DNA of 64,000 bases from JAJPHF01 sp035293805 (GTDB taxonomy: Bacteria > Chloroflexota > UBA6077 > JAJPHF01). Positions 54,107 to 63,046 of the stretch are shown here, piece after piece. The translations under genes and the position numbers were made by a program. The number at the start of each line of letters is the position of its first letter. Within the stretch, counting starts at the first letter, position 1. The notes beneath the pieces were generated by a model that did no database searches, had not been told where the DNA came from, and saw only the letters and a program-made list of their open reading frames with translations. The stretch is from the NCBI GenBank assembly GCA_035293805.1, contig DATGMD010000060.1:248001-312000 (forward strand). Direction: 5' to 3'.

Positions 54107-55405
54107 CTACTGCCCGCTGATGGGCAGCAAGCGCCGCGTGGGAGTGGCGGGCAGGCAGCCGGCGCTGTCGGCGGCCTCGCCGGGAGCCGCGATCACGAAG
54201 CCCAGGCGGCGGTGCGCCTCGCGCAGCGCCGCCTCGACCGCCGCTGGCGTCGCCGCGCGGGCGAACACGAAGCCCAGGTAGCGGTCGCCCTCCGGCAACG
54301 GCACCACCGGCTGGCCGAGCGGAATGGTGATCGTCACCTCCTCCACGCCCGGCACGGTCAGCGCCTCGGCCCGGCCCCGCACGGCCCGCAGCGTGCCCGC
54401 CCGCGGGATGGGCAGCATCAGCACGCCGGCCGCGCACGCCTCGCGCTCGGGCAGGACCGCCTCCCCGGCGCCCGCGTGGGCCGCCAGCGCGTGGCGCAAG
54501 ATCAGCTCCTCCAGGCTGAGCCCGGTCCCGAAGCGCAACGCGTTCGAGCACAGCCCGCCGATCGACCGCGCCGCCACTTCCAGCACGTACGGCCCCCCGT
54601 CGCCCACGCGTAGCTCCGCGTGCAGCGGCCCGTCGCGCAGGCCCAGCGCGGCGGCGGCGCGGCCGGCCGTCGCCGCGATCGCCGCCCGCGTGGTGGCGGG
54701 CAGCCGTGACGGCGTAACGTACAGCGTCTCCTCGAAGTACGGGCCATCGAGCGGGTCGGGCTTGTCGAACAGGGCCAGCACGCGCAGGGCGCCGTCGAGC
54801 AGCAGGCCCTCCAGGGCCACCTCCGGCCCGGGCAGGAACGACTCCACCAGCAGGTGGGTCTGCCCGGCGCCGTCGGCGGCCAGCATCGCGGCGATGCGCC
54901 GGAAGGCCTGCACGAACTCGGCCGGGTCGTCGGCGCGGATGACGCCGCGGCTGGCCGCGAGCGCGATTGGTTTCAGCACGCAGGGGTAGGGCGCCGCGCG
55001 CGCCGCCTCGCCCGGGTCGGCGTCCAACGGAACGCGCGCGAAGCGCGGCGACGGCAGGCCGGCGGCGGCGAAGCGCTGGCGGGCGACGTACTTGTCGCGG
55101 CTGGCCCGCACGGCGGCGACCGGATTGTGCGGCAGGCCGAGCGCCTCGGCGGCGACCGCCGCGACGAGCGTCGTGTCGTCGTCCACGCCGACCACCGCCG
55201 CCAACGGCCGCGCGGCCGCGAAGGCGGCGATCTGGCGGGCGGCGCGGTCGGGGTGGCGCAGGTCGAGCGCCAGCGTCGTGCCCGGCGCGTGCCGTGCCAG
55301 CGCCTGTCGCCGCTCGGAGCCCACCACCACGGCCACGCCCAGCCGTCGCGCCGCCTGCAGAAACGCCGTCGCCCGATAGGTCCGCGTCGCCATCAGCAGC
55401 AGCAC
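54107..55405 (-). CDS. ATP-grasp domain ligase-like protein
   Basis: 432 residues if GTG 55405 is the start. The first strand RVLLLMATRTYRATAFLQAA just overlaps it, and upstream codons come from a GC hairpin repeat, so the longer frame to 55555 is rejected. ATP-grasp features: HNPVAAVRASRDKYVARQRF, YPCVLKPIALAASRGVI, LVESFLPGPEVALEG, and PYVLEVAARSIGGLCSNAL near the metal site. It joins a carboxylate to an amine or thiol with ATP; partners unknown. Confidence 0.85.
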   Translation of the reverse strand: MLLLMATRTYRATAFLQAARRLGVAVVVGSERRQALARHAPGTTLALDLRHPDRAARQIAAFAAARPLAAVVGVDDDTTLVAAVAAEALGLPHNPVAAVRASRDKYVARQRFAAAGLPSPRFARVPLDADPGEAARAAPYPCVLKPIALAASRGVIRADDPAEFVQAFRRIAAMLAADGAGQTHLLVESFLPGPEVALEGLLLDGALRVLALFDKPDPLDGPYFEETLYVTPSRLPATTRAAIAATAGRAAAALGLRDGPLHAELRVGDGGPYVLEVAARSIGGLCSNALRFGTGLSLEELILRHALAAHAGAGEAVLPEREACAAGVLMLPIPRAGTLRAVRGRAEALTVPGVEEVTITIPLGQPVVPLPEGDRYLGFVFARAATPAAVEAALREAHRRLGFVIAAPGEAADSAGCLPATPTRRLLPISGQ

Positions 55406-55420
55406 GCGGGGAGGTGGACC

Positions 55421-55546
55421 TACTCCCCCTGCCCCCCCTCCCGATGCGGGAAGGGGGGAAGACGACGATGGAGCGGCGCTGGCGCCGGCGCTGTCCCTCT
55501 CGCCCCTTCCTTGAGAGGGAAGGGGGGCTGGGGGGGTTAGGTCAGC
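55421..55546. repeat. C/G-rich intergenic hairpin element, copy 2
   Basis: Two hairpin blocks: 55421-55470 and 55503-55546. The stem CCCCTTCC (55503-55510) with GGAAGGGG (55518-55525) and the flank to GGTTAGGTC match copy 1 near 44000 in reverse orientation. It forms the gap between the amidase and ATP-grasp genes and supplies the false N-terminal extension of the latter. Confidence 0.75.
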
Positions 55547-55551
55547 CCCGC

Positions 55552-57045
55552 TCACGGCTCGCCCGGCAGGGGCGGCGCGCTCGCCGGCGGCTGGCGGTGC
55601 CGCGTGCGCTGCTCGTAGCCGTAGGCCAGCTTCAGCAGCGTGCCCTCCGTGAACGGCCGGCCCAGCAGCTCGAGCCCCACCGGCAGCCCCGCCGGGACGA
55701 AGCCTGCCGGCACCGTGAGGGCCGGATAGCCCATGTACGACGCGAGTGCCCGGTTGGCGCCCCGCGACGTGACCCGCCGGGTGGTCGTCAGCACGTCGGG
55801 GGCGATCCGCTCCGGTACGTGGTCCAGGCTGGCGTACACCAGCGCATCGAGCCCGTGGTCGGCCATGGCGACCAGCACGGCCTGCCGCAGCGCCGTGCGC
55901 GCCAGCTGCTGCTGCAAGTAGCCGGGGTCGCTCGTCGTGTGGCCCACGTCCTCGAGCATCCGAGCGCGACGGCTGGGCACCACCTCAGGCGACAGCAGGA
56001 TCTCGCGGACGCTCTTGACTGGCGCGTTCGGGTGCGTGGCCAGGTAGCCGTCGATGGCCGCTTCCCCCTCGAAGCTGCCGGCCGAGCGCCGCACCAGGTC
56101 CCGCAAGTCAGGAATCGTCAGCGGGTCCACGATCTCGGCGCCGCCGGCCGCCAGCTCGCCCAGCGCCCGGTCGAGCACGGCCCGGACCTGGGCGAAGTCC
56201 TCGGTCGCCGGGTCGGTGTCGTCGGAGACCGGCTCCCGAATCACGCCCAGCCGCGCCCCGCGCAGCCCCTCCGCGTCGAGAAAGCTGGTGTACGTGGGTG
56301 GCACGTGGCCCACGCAGGCCGCCGTGACCGGGTCGCGCGGGTCGTAGCCGGCCAGCGCGTCCAGCAGTAGCGCGGTATCGCGCACCGTTCGCGCGATCGG
56401 GCCGAGCGTGTCCTGAGTGGGCGTGGCCGGCATCATGCCGAAGCGGCTCACGAGCGGCACCGTCGGGCGCAGCCCGACGAGGCTGTTGCGGGCGGCCGGG
56501 TTGCGGATCGAGCCGAAGGTGTCCTCGCCGATCGCCGCGACGCCGAAGTTCGCGGCCACCCCGACCCCCGAGCCGCACGACGACCCGCCCGGCTCGCGCT
56601 CCGGGTCGTAGGGGTTCCGGCAGACGCCGAAGGCGCTGCCGCAGTAGCCCGACGCGAACTCGCCCATCGTGGTCTTGGCCAGGATGAGCGCGCCCGCCGC
56701 CCGGAGCCGTTCCACTGCCGTCGCGTTGCGGCCCGACAGGAAGCCGCGGAACAGCGCCGACCCGTAGGTCGTCGGCATATCCACCGTCTCCACCTGGTCC
56801 TTCACCAGCACCGGAATGCCGTGGAGCGGCCCCACGGGACCAGTCGCCGCGAACCGCTGATCCAGGCGCTCCGCCTCGTCTAGCGCGCGCTCGTTGACCG
56901 TCTGGACGGCGGTCAGCCCCGGCCCCTTGTGGTCGTACGCCTCGATACGGTTGACGTACAGCTCGACCAGCTGCCGGGAGCTGACCTCCCTGGCGCGCAT
57001 CGCTGTGTGGATGTCGTCAATGGACGCTTCGAGCAGATGAAACAT
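55552..57045 (-). CDS. amidase signature family protein
   Basis: 497 residues from ATG 57045 (GGAG upstream). Ser-cisSer-Lys triad: IPVLVKDQVETVDMPTTYGS (Lys), EPGGSSCGSGVGVAANF (cis-Ser), and GEDTFGSIRNPAARNSLVGL (nucleophile Ser; usual GTDTGGS reads EDTFGS here). GMMPATPTQDTLGPIARTVR follows as expected. It hydrolyses carboxamides; the substrate is unknown, but it may belong with the ATP-grasp gene downstream. Confidence 0.92.
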   Translation of the reverse strand: MFHLLEASIDDIHTAMRAREVSSRQLVELYVNRIEAYDHKGPGLTAVQTVNERALDEAERLDQRFAATGPVGPLHGIPVLVKDQVETVDMPTTYGSALFRGFLSGRNATAVERLRAAGALILAKTTMGEFASGYCGSAFGVCRNPYDPEREPGGSSCGSGVGVAANFGVAAIGEDTFGSIRNPAARNSLVGLRPTVPLVSRFGMMPATPTQDTLGPIARTVRDTALLLDALAGYDPRDPVTAACVGHVPPTYTSFLDAEGLRGARLGVIREPVSDDTDPATEDFAQVRAVLDRALGELAAGGAEIVDPLTIPDLRDLVRRSAGSFEGEAAIDGYLATHPNAPVKSVREILLSPEVVPSRRARMLEDVGHTTSDPGYLQQQLARTALRQAVLVAMADHGLDALVYASLDHVPERIAPDVLTTTRRVTSRGANRALASYMGYPALTVPAGFVPAGLPVGLELLGRPFTEGTLLKLAYGYEQRTRHRQPPASAPPLPGEP

Positions 57046-57346
57046 GGTCCGTCTCCATCGCTCATTCGTCGGCTGATGGCCCTCGCTTCGCGTAAGCCCC
57101 GGATTATGTCCCGCGCGCGGGGGCGACGGCCAGCCGCCACCGGGCCGGCCCTCAGGTCGACACCGCGCGCTGTTCGACCGCTCGTGCCCGATTCTACGAC
57201 GGCCTGGCCTGCCGCGGTCGCCGTGCCGGTTCTGGCTGGCAGTGACGAGAAATCGCGCCTGATGTACAGTGGGCACGCGGCCGGCGACCGGGGGGCCGCC
57301 CGCATAGGACGACCGAGCCTAAACATTACGTGATGGGAGGGGCAGG
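57046..57346. other. divergent gap between amidase and Tat-exported repeat protein
   Basis: 301 bp with no credible gene. Promoters for both flanking genes must lie here, but no clear -35/-10 pair was found. Confidence 0.4.
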
Positions 57347-58720
57347 ATGAGCGACCAGGAGCGCGGGCAGAGCGGAGCGGGGCAGCGGGCAGCCGGACCA
57401 CTGCGGCGGCGGGGCTTGCTGGCGGGCGCCGCGGCGCTGCTCGGGGCGGGGCTGGCGAAACTGGCCGCCCCAGAGCAAGCGAAGGCCGTCGGGGGCGGCG
57501 ATGGCCAGGCGCTCATCGTCGGCGACGTCAACACCGACAACCAGAACAAGCAGACGACCCTGCACTCCAACGCGGTCTACGGGTTCGCCTCGCTCGGCGA
57601 CAGCTCGCAGACCACGGCGATTTACGCCCAGGGCGGCACGGGCACTACCAGCTCCGGCGGCGGGGTCTACGGCCTGGGGGGCAACGTCGGTGGCGGGGTT
57701 GCCGGGGGCACGGGCGTGGTAGGAGAGGGTGCCCACGGGGGGACGGGCGGCACGGGAGTCTTCGGCCTCGGTGGGCTGCCCGGCGGGTCGTTCATTCGCG
57801 GCGGGATCGGGGTTCTGGGCCAGTCGGACACCAATATCGGCGTCAACGGCGTGTCCTCGAGCAGTATCGGCGTCCAGGGCACTTCCACCAGCAACGCCGG
57901 GGTGGTCGGCAGCTCGAACACCGGCGTGGGCTGCCAGGGCAGCTCGAACGGCAACGTGGGGGTGCTCGGCACGTCCAACACCAGCGTGGGTGTCTACGCC
58001 AACTCCCTGCAGCAGTACGGCCTCTACGCCACGTCTCCGAACAACTACGCGGCGATCGGCACCTCGAACAGCGGGACCGGCGTCTACGGGTCCTCGACCA
58101 GCAACGTGGGGGTGCTCGGCACCTCTAGCTCCAGCATCGGGGTGTTCGGCTCCTCCAGCAGCGGCACCGGCGTCTACGGCACCGGGCCGGCCAACGGCTT
58201 CGCCGCGCGCTTCGACGGCCCGGTGCAGGTGAACGGCGCTTTCACCGTGCTGGGCGGTCCCAAGTCGGCGGCCGTGCCCCATCCCGATGGCTCCTATCGG
58301 CGCCTGTACTGTGTGGAATCGCCCGAGAGCTGGTTCGAGGACTTCGGACGCGGGCAGCTCGCGAACGGGCAGGCGACGATCCGGCTCGACCGCGACTTCG
58401 CGGCGCTGGTCCGCGGGGACCAGTACGACGTGTTCCTGACGCTCAAGGGCGATTGCAACGGCCTGTACGTCAGCGGCCAGTCGCCCGCGAGCTTCGAGGT
58501 CCGGGAGCTGAAGGGCGGGACGAGCAACGTGGCGTTCAGCTACCGGGTGGTGGCGAAGCGCAAGGACATCGCCGGCCCGCGGCTCGAGAAAGTGGACGTC
58601 GCCGCGGCGCAGGAGCGCCCGGCCGCACCGGCGGCGGCGCCCGCTATCCCGCCCGTCCCCGCGCCGCCGGCGCCGCCCGAGGTCCCCAAGCCCCCGGAGA
58701 CGCCGCGCGGCCGGCCGTGA
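57347..58720 (+). CDS. Tat-exported Ser/Gly-repeat surface protein
   Basis: 457 residues, SD GGGAGGGG. Twin-arginine signal LRRRGLLAGAAALLG then a cleavage region at about residue 46. Residues 120-280 are about 13-residue imperfect repeats of the type GVxGxSxSxxxGV (GVQGTSTSNAGV, GVLGTSNTSVGVY, GVLGTSSSSIGVF), consistent with a beta-solenoid. Residues 285-400 form a separate globular domain (YCVESPESWFEDFGRGQLAN, LDRDFAALVRGDQYDVFLTL, YVSGQSPASFEVRELKGGTS), then a Pro/Ala-rich tail. It is probably folded in the cytosol and exposed on the cell surface. Confidence 0.85.
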   Translation: MSDQERGQSGAGQRAAGPLRRRGLLAGAAALLGAGLAKLAAPEQAKAVGGGDGQALIVGDVNTDNQNKQTTLHSNAVYGFASLGDSSQTTAIYAQGGTGTTSSGGGVYGLGGNVGGGVAGGTGVVGEGAHGGTGGTGVFGLGGLPGGSFIRGGIGVLGQSDTNIGVNGVSSSSIGVQGTSTSNAGVVGSSNTGVGCQGSSNGNVGVLGTSNTSVGVYANSLQQYGLYATSPNNYAAIGTSNSGTGVYGSSTSNVGVLGTSSSSIGVFGSSSSGTGVYGTGPANGFAARFDGPVQVNGAFTVLGGPKSAAVPHPDGSYRRLYCVESPESWFEDFGRGQLANGQATIRLDRDFAALVRGDQYDVFLTLKGDCNGLYVSGQSPASFEVRELKGGTSNVAFSYRVVAKRKDIAGPRLEKVDVAAAQERPAAPAAAPAIPPVPAPPAPPEVPKPPETPRGRP

Positions 58721-58932
58721 CGGCGGCTCGGCTGCATTCGCCGCCCCCAAGTGCCGCCGCCTCCCAGGTCACGCACGGCCAGCCGTCAGGCCCGCCGCCC
58801 CGAACCGAGCACATACGGCTGGGGGCTCGGCTTCGGACTGGCCCCCTCCCAGCCAGAGCAGGAGAAAGGGGCTGGGGCGGCACTGGGCGGGCCGGAGACA
58901 GCCTGCCGAGTGCCGCCCACGATGCTTCGGCA

Positions 58933-60126
58933 TTACGGCGTGGCGCTGAAGACGCTGATGCCCGTGCCTGTGGAGTTGGGATCGAAGACGTAGCTCTGGG
59001 TCGCGCTGGCCGTGTAGGCGGCCACGGAATGGCCGCAGCAGCCGGCCTGCGTAGCATCCTGGACCGCATGGTCAGGGCCCGCGCTTACCACGCCCAATTG
59101 CGGGGGCGAGCTTATGCCAAGGTACCAGGCGTTGGAGCCCGGATCGAACCAGATCTCATCGGCGCCGCCGGTGGTTGCGGCTGAGCCGATGATACTGACC
59201 CTGCCGCTGTTAGCGTCGATCAACGCCGCACCGTTGCCACACGCGCCGAGGAGTTGCCGCGTCGCCGGGTCGATCGCCAGACCGGTCGGCCCGCCTGTGC
59301 AGTTGGGCACGTCGATGCTCCGTAGGTAGACCAGTTTGCCGGGCTTCGGGTTGAAGATATCGATGCGCCCCACCGTCGTGCCCTGGGGGATCGCCTGGTA
59401 AAAGAAGCCCTGCTGCGGGTTCCAGACCGGCTGCTCGATGCCGCCGCCCGCGGTCGCGAGCCCCCGAGCGGATGCTGGTTTCCCGACGTCGTTATCCGCA
59501 TAGAAGAATTGGTCAACGATCGCCGGCGTGCCTGCAGTCTGGATCAGGCTGAGGAATCCGTCGGCGTCGTTGGCAACCAGCAAGAAGTTGTCCCGCGGGT
59601 CGAACGCCATCTCGTCCGCGCGGAAGTTGCCGCCGGTGTCGAGGCAGGCGAGGCGTCCCGTCGCCCCGCTGCTGACCGCCAGCGTATACTCCTTGACCAT
59701 ACTTTGCGTTTCGTTCGGGAAGCAGCGGCAGTCTGCGGTACTGCAATCCGCCGCGGGTCCGTCGCCTGCCCAGACGTGGTTGTTGTTGTCGATCAGCACG
59801 CCATTGGGACCCGAACAGGCGCGGAACACCGCGCAAGCGGGGTGGTTCCCGACAAAGCCGCCGCTTCCGATGCCCCCGGTGAACGAGGGCGCCGCGGCAT
59901 TGAACAAGTCGACCGCGTTGTTAGTCCGGTCGGCGAGGATATAGGCGCCGACATCGTTCTTGACGAAGCTAATGTCGAAGCTACTGGTCGCGGGCGGGTT
60001 GATCGTTTGCTTGAACACTACCGTGGGCGCGGCTGCCCACGCCAGGCCGGCGGTCAGGACGAGCAGCGCGGCCAAACCGCCGACAACGGACCCTGAGAAA
60101 GCGACGCGACTCGGCAACTTGGGCAT
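58933..60126 (-). CDS. secreted NHL/SMP-30-like beta-propeller protein
   Basis: 397 residues from ATG 60126 (SD AGGAGGGAG). Signal peptide VVGGLAALLVLTAGLAWAAA. Repeated propeller-like blades are visible: GAYILADRTNNAVDLFN, GPNGVLIDNNNHVWAGDGPA, ADEMAFDPRDNFLLVANDAD, GPTGLAIDPATRQLLGACGN, DEIWFDPGSNAWYLGISSP. Several Cys suggest disulfides. Probably extracytoplasmic binding or lactonase-like; no catalytic residues can be fixed. Confidence 0.8.
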   Translation of the reverse strand: MPKLPSRVAFSGSVVGGLAALLVLTAGLAWAAAPTVVFKQTINPPATSSFDISFVKNDVGAYILADRTNNAVDLFNAAAPSFTGGIGSGGFVGNHPACAVFRACSGPNGVLIDNNNHVWAGDGPAADCSTADCRCFPNETQSMVKEYTLAVSSGATGRLACLDTGGNFRADEMAFDPRDNFLLVANDADGFLSLIQTAGTPAIVDQFFYADNDVGKPASARGLATAGGGIEQPVWNPQQGFFYQAIPQGTTVGRIDIFNPKPGKLVYLRSIDVPNCTGGPTGLAIDPATRQLLGACGNGAALIDANSGRVSIIGSAATTGGADEIWFDPGSNAWYLGISSPPQLGVVSAGPDHAVQDATQAGCCGHSVAAYTASATQSYVFDPNSTGTGISVFSATP

Positions 60127-60595
60127 TGGTTCTCCCTCCTGTGATTCTCCGCGGCGCGGAGAGCGGCGGTCCCGCTGTAGTTGCTCATGCCCGTTCGCCT
60201 GCCGCCCTAGCGGACGCAGACTCGCTGGCGTCAGCCACTCCGCTAGGGACCCGCCCGCCGACGGGCTCCTCAGACGGCGTATGCCCCTCCTCCTAGCGCT
60301 TGCGCCGGTCCTCTGGATGCCGACGGTAGCGCATAGCCTCGCCTGCCCTCGCATCGGGCCACGGGCTCCGGGCACGGGCTGACCTAGGCGGCCAGTATGG
60401 CACACCGCGGGGAAGCGGTAGCTGAACGTAAGCTGAGGAGAATCTGAGGATTGGCGGAGCACCACTAGTTCCTGGGGCGGAGCGCCGCGGACCCACACGC
60501 GCTGAACTACACGATGGCGCTCAAAGCCGACGGTATGGAGGCCACCGCTGCTCGCTAGCCGTGTGACCCCGCTGTGACCACCCCCGATCTGGGCC
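60127..60595. other. gap between the propeller gene and the radical SAM gene
   Basis: 470 bp, no credible gene. The promoter for the propeller gene should be near 60130-60250; no clear -35/-10 seen. The last 70 bases were previously outside the radical SAM gene only if its in-frame UGA is taken as stop. Confidence 0.4.
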
Positions 60596-62068
60596 TCATA
60601 CTCTCGCTTCCAGCCGGGGGTGGTCGCTCGTCGTCAGCGGACCGAACTGGTCCGTGGTCGGCTCCGCTCAGCAGAACCACGGCTCGGTCAGGCGCGGCAC
60701 GGCCATTGCGGGCGCCCGTTCGGGAGGCGGGCTGGCCGCGGGGGGACGGCCGGCGGCGGCGCGGGCGAGCGCGTGGATGCGCGCGAACGTCGCCGCCGCG
60801 TCCTCGCCGGCGCGCGCCGCCTCCTCCACCAGCGCGGCCACGGCAACTTGCAGCGCATCCATACGCGGGTCGGGGTGCGTCCAGCGGTAGGAGAACGTGG
60901 CCGCGTCGAAGGGGCCGAGGTGCGGCGTCATGGCGGGCGTGCCGACGAGCGCGGAGCCGCGCGGCACAAGCAGTCGGATGGCGAACTGCACCGGATCGAC
61001 GTGGCGCACCAGCCCGTGCCGCGCCACGAAGTCGAGGAGATCCAGGTAGTCGGCGAGCGACGTCCAGGGCGTGAACGGCACGAACGTCGGCCGCAGCGGG
61101 ATGCCGGCGGCCGCCGCCAGCCCGAGCGCCACCTCGACGTCGGCCGCCGTGTGCCCCTTGCGGAAGTGCATCAGCACGTCGTCCTGCACCGCCTCGACGG
61201 CCGAGACCACGAACAGGCAGCCGGCGGCACGCAGCGCGGGCAGGTAGGCGCGGTGCTCTAACAAGTGCTCGACCTTGATCGTCGCGTCGAACGTGAGCGC
61301 CGGGAACTCGGCGTGCAGCGCTTCGACGATGCACAATGAGTGGCGAACACCGTTGAAGAAGTCGGGGTCGCCGAACGTAATGTGCTCGGCGCCGCGGGCC
61401 ACGAGCTGCCGCACGTCGGCCAGCACCACGTCGGCGGGCACGATGCGGAGCCGCCCACCGTAGACGGGCGTGATCGGGCAGTGGCGGCACTGGTGGGCGC
61501 AGCCGCGGCTCGCCTCGACGTAGCCGACCAGCTTCTGGCCGCTCGCCATCTGCAGGCGGGCGTAGCGGCCGAGCGGCGGCAGCAGGTCGCGGCGCGGCAC
61601 GAGGAACGCCTGGCGTCCCAGATACACGCGGCCGCCCCGCGCGGTGAGCACGCCCTCGGGCGGCGCCGCATCCCGCAGGGCGGCGCGCGGCGCGCGACCA
61701 GCGGCATCGAGCCCGGCGGCGAGCGCCACGAGCGGCGCCTCGAACTCGCCGCCTACCACGCTGTCAGCCAGCGGCCCGAGCAGCACGTCGGCGTGCAGCG
61801 CGGCGTACAGGCCGTAGAAACAGACGTGGGCATCGGGGTTGAGGGCGCGGACGCGCTCCGCCAGCCGCACTCCCAGCCGCGTAGCGGTGTGCATCGGCAC
61901 GGAGATGCCGATCAGCGTCGCCTCGCGCACTCGTGCCTCGTCCAGCCGCTCGACGGCCAGGTCCTGGCAGCGCACGCGGTGGCCCGCCGCGAGCAGGTGC
62001 GCGGCCGGGCGCGCCACCGCCAGCGGCTGGTGGCCCAGCTCGTAGGTCGACAACAGTAGGACGTTCAC
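60596..62068 (-). CDS. B12-binding radical SAM selenoprotein with CUAEP tail (Sec467)
   Basis: 490 residues when the TGA at 60668-60670 is read as selenocysteine; as a stop it gives 466. N-terminal cobalamin-binding-like domain (1-130: LLLSTYELGHQPLAVARPAA, IGISVPMHTATRLGV), radical SAM core with CAHQCRHC (CxxxCxxC) near 193-200, then a C-terminal helical region. The end reads LTEPWFC-U-AEPTTDQFGPLTT, matching the CUAEP/CCAEP-tail radical SAM family where a Cys-Sec pair ends the protein. A SECIS-like hairpin follows. The target of the enzyme is not known. It is divergent from rpmH. Confidence 0.85.
60638..60670 (-). promoter_or_regulatory. bacterial SECIS element for the CUAEP-tail Sec
   Basis: After UGA (60670-60668) there are 19 nt, then loop AGUUC (60648-60644) closed by CGGACC/GGUCCG (60654-60649 with 60643-60638), extended by CA/UG across a one-base bulge. 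G is second in the loop and the spacing is within the bacterial SECIS range. Confidence 0.75.
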
Positions 62069-62292
62069 CCGCGCTCCTCGTGCCCCGGTCGCGCGTGCGG
62101 CGCCGCGCAGCGCCCCCCTTCGTTATACCGCGGCGCCACCGCTACCCTCGGCCCGCTCGTCGCGCCCGGCCGCTCCGGGGCGTGCCATCGTCTACCTGGC
62201 GGGAGCCGAGGCGTGGGGAGCATGCGGCGAGCGCGGCCCCTTGGCGACGAGCGAGGGGGCGGGGGGTGGACGCGAAGGCCGTCTATTCGCTT

Positions 62293-62322
62293 TTGACACC
62301 CCGTCCGGAGCGCCGCTATAAT
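62293..62322 (+). promoter_or_regulatory. consensus sigma70 promoter of the rpmH operon
   Basis: Perfect TTGACA (62293-62298) and perfect TATAAT (62317-62322) with an 18-bp spacer, 34 bp upstream of the rpmH start. Strongest promoter seen in the window. Confidence 0.9.
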
Positions 62323-62356
62323 TTGACCGCTCCACGCATAGAGGGTGAGGTAACCA

Positions 62357-62497
62357 GTGCCGAAGCGGACGTGGCAGCCGAAGCGCATCCCGCGCAAGCG
62401 CGAGCACGGCTTCCTGAAGCGGATGAGTACGCCCGGCGGGCGCAACGTGCTACGGCGCCGCCGCCTGCGCGGGCGCAAGCGCTTGACTGTGGTCTAA
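62357..62497 (+). CDS. rpmH: 50S ribosomal protein L34
   Basis: 46 residues from GTG 62357 with GAGGTAA upstream. Sequence PKRTWQPKRIPRKREHGFLK and TPGGRNVLRRRRLRGRKRLT is L34 throughout. First gene of the conserved rpmH-rnpA-yidD-yidC order, driven by a consensus promoter. Confidence 0.97.
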   Translation: MPKRTWQPKRIPRKREHGFLKRMSTPGGRNVLRRRRLRGRKRLTVV

Positions 62498-62597
62498 GCC
62501 CCGGCGGGGATCACAGGAACGCGCCGCGACCGTAGCTGAGCGATGACGAGCCACTGGGCGCCCTCGCGGGCGCCGGCGCAGGCAGGACAGACGCGGC

Positions 62598-63044
62598 ATC
62601 GAGCGAGCGCAGCGCCTTCGGAAAGCGGCGGACTTCCAGCGGGTGCGGGCCCGGCGACGGTCCTGGGCGCACCCGCTGTTGGTGTTGTACGCGGCGCCGC
62701 GCGAGGGCGAGCCGGGGCCCCCGCGCAGCGGCTTCGTCGTCGGCCGGCGCGTGGGCAACGCCGTTGTGCGCAACCGCGTGAAGCGGCGCCTGCGGGAAGC
62801 CGTGCGGGCGCGCTCTCCGGCACTGGTGCCGGGCGTCGATCTGGTTTGGAGCGCGCGCCCGCCGATCGCGGTGGCCGACTTCGCCGCCATCGCGGCTGCC
62901 GTGGAGGAGCTGCTGCGCCGGGCACGCTTATTGCGCGACAGGAGGCCCGGCCAGGTGGGGCCGGCCACCGAACGAGCGGCGGAGCGCGGTGCGCGCAGGC
63001 GGCCGCCGGCCGGGCCCGCGGACGCCGCGGCCATGACTACGTGA
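62598..63044 (+). CDS. rnpA: ribonuclease P protein component (apparent AUC start)
   Basis: RNase P protein: ADFQRVRARRRSWAHPLLVL, GFVVGRRVGNAVVRNRVKRR (RNR motif), then a Arg/Ala-rich tail of about 35 residues. The family's N terminus (x-R-x-x-R-L-R-x-x-x-D-F) is encoded upstream of the first canonical start, GTG 62643. From the stop at 62544 to 62643 no ATG, GTG or TTG is in frame; ATC 62598 gives IERAQRLRKAADFQ with AGGA ten bases before it. I annotate ATC as the start. With GTG the protein would lack its conserved first helix. Confidence 0.85.
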   Translation: MERAQRLRKAADFQRVRARRRSWAHPLLVLYAAPREGEPGPPRSGFVVGRRVGNAVVRNRVKRRLREAVRARSPALVPGVDLVWSARPPIAVADFAAIAAAVEELLRRARLLRDRRPGQVGPATERAAERGARRRPPAGPADAAAMTT

Positions 63045-63046
63045 CG

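Noticed and set aside
62069..62356. Replication origin next to rpmH
   Set aside because: The rpmH-rnpA-yidC order often lies near oriC, but no dnaA gene and no cluster of DnaA-box (TTATCCACA-like) sites is visible here.
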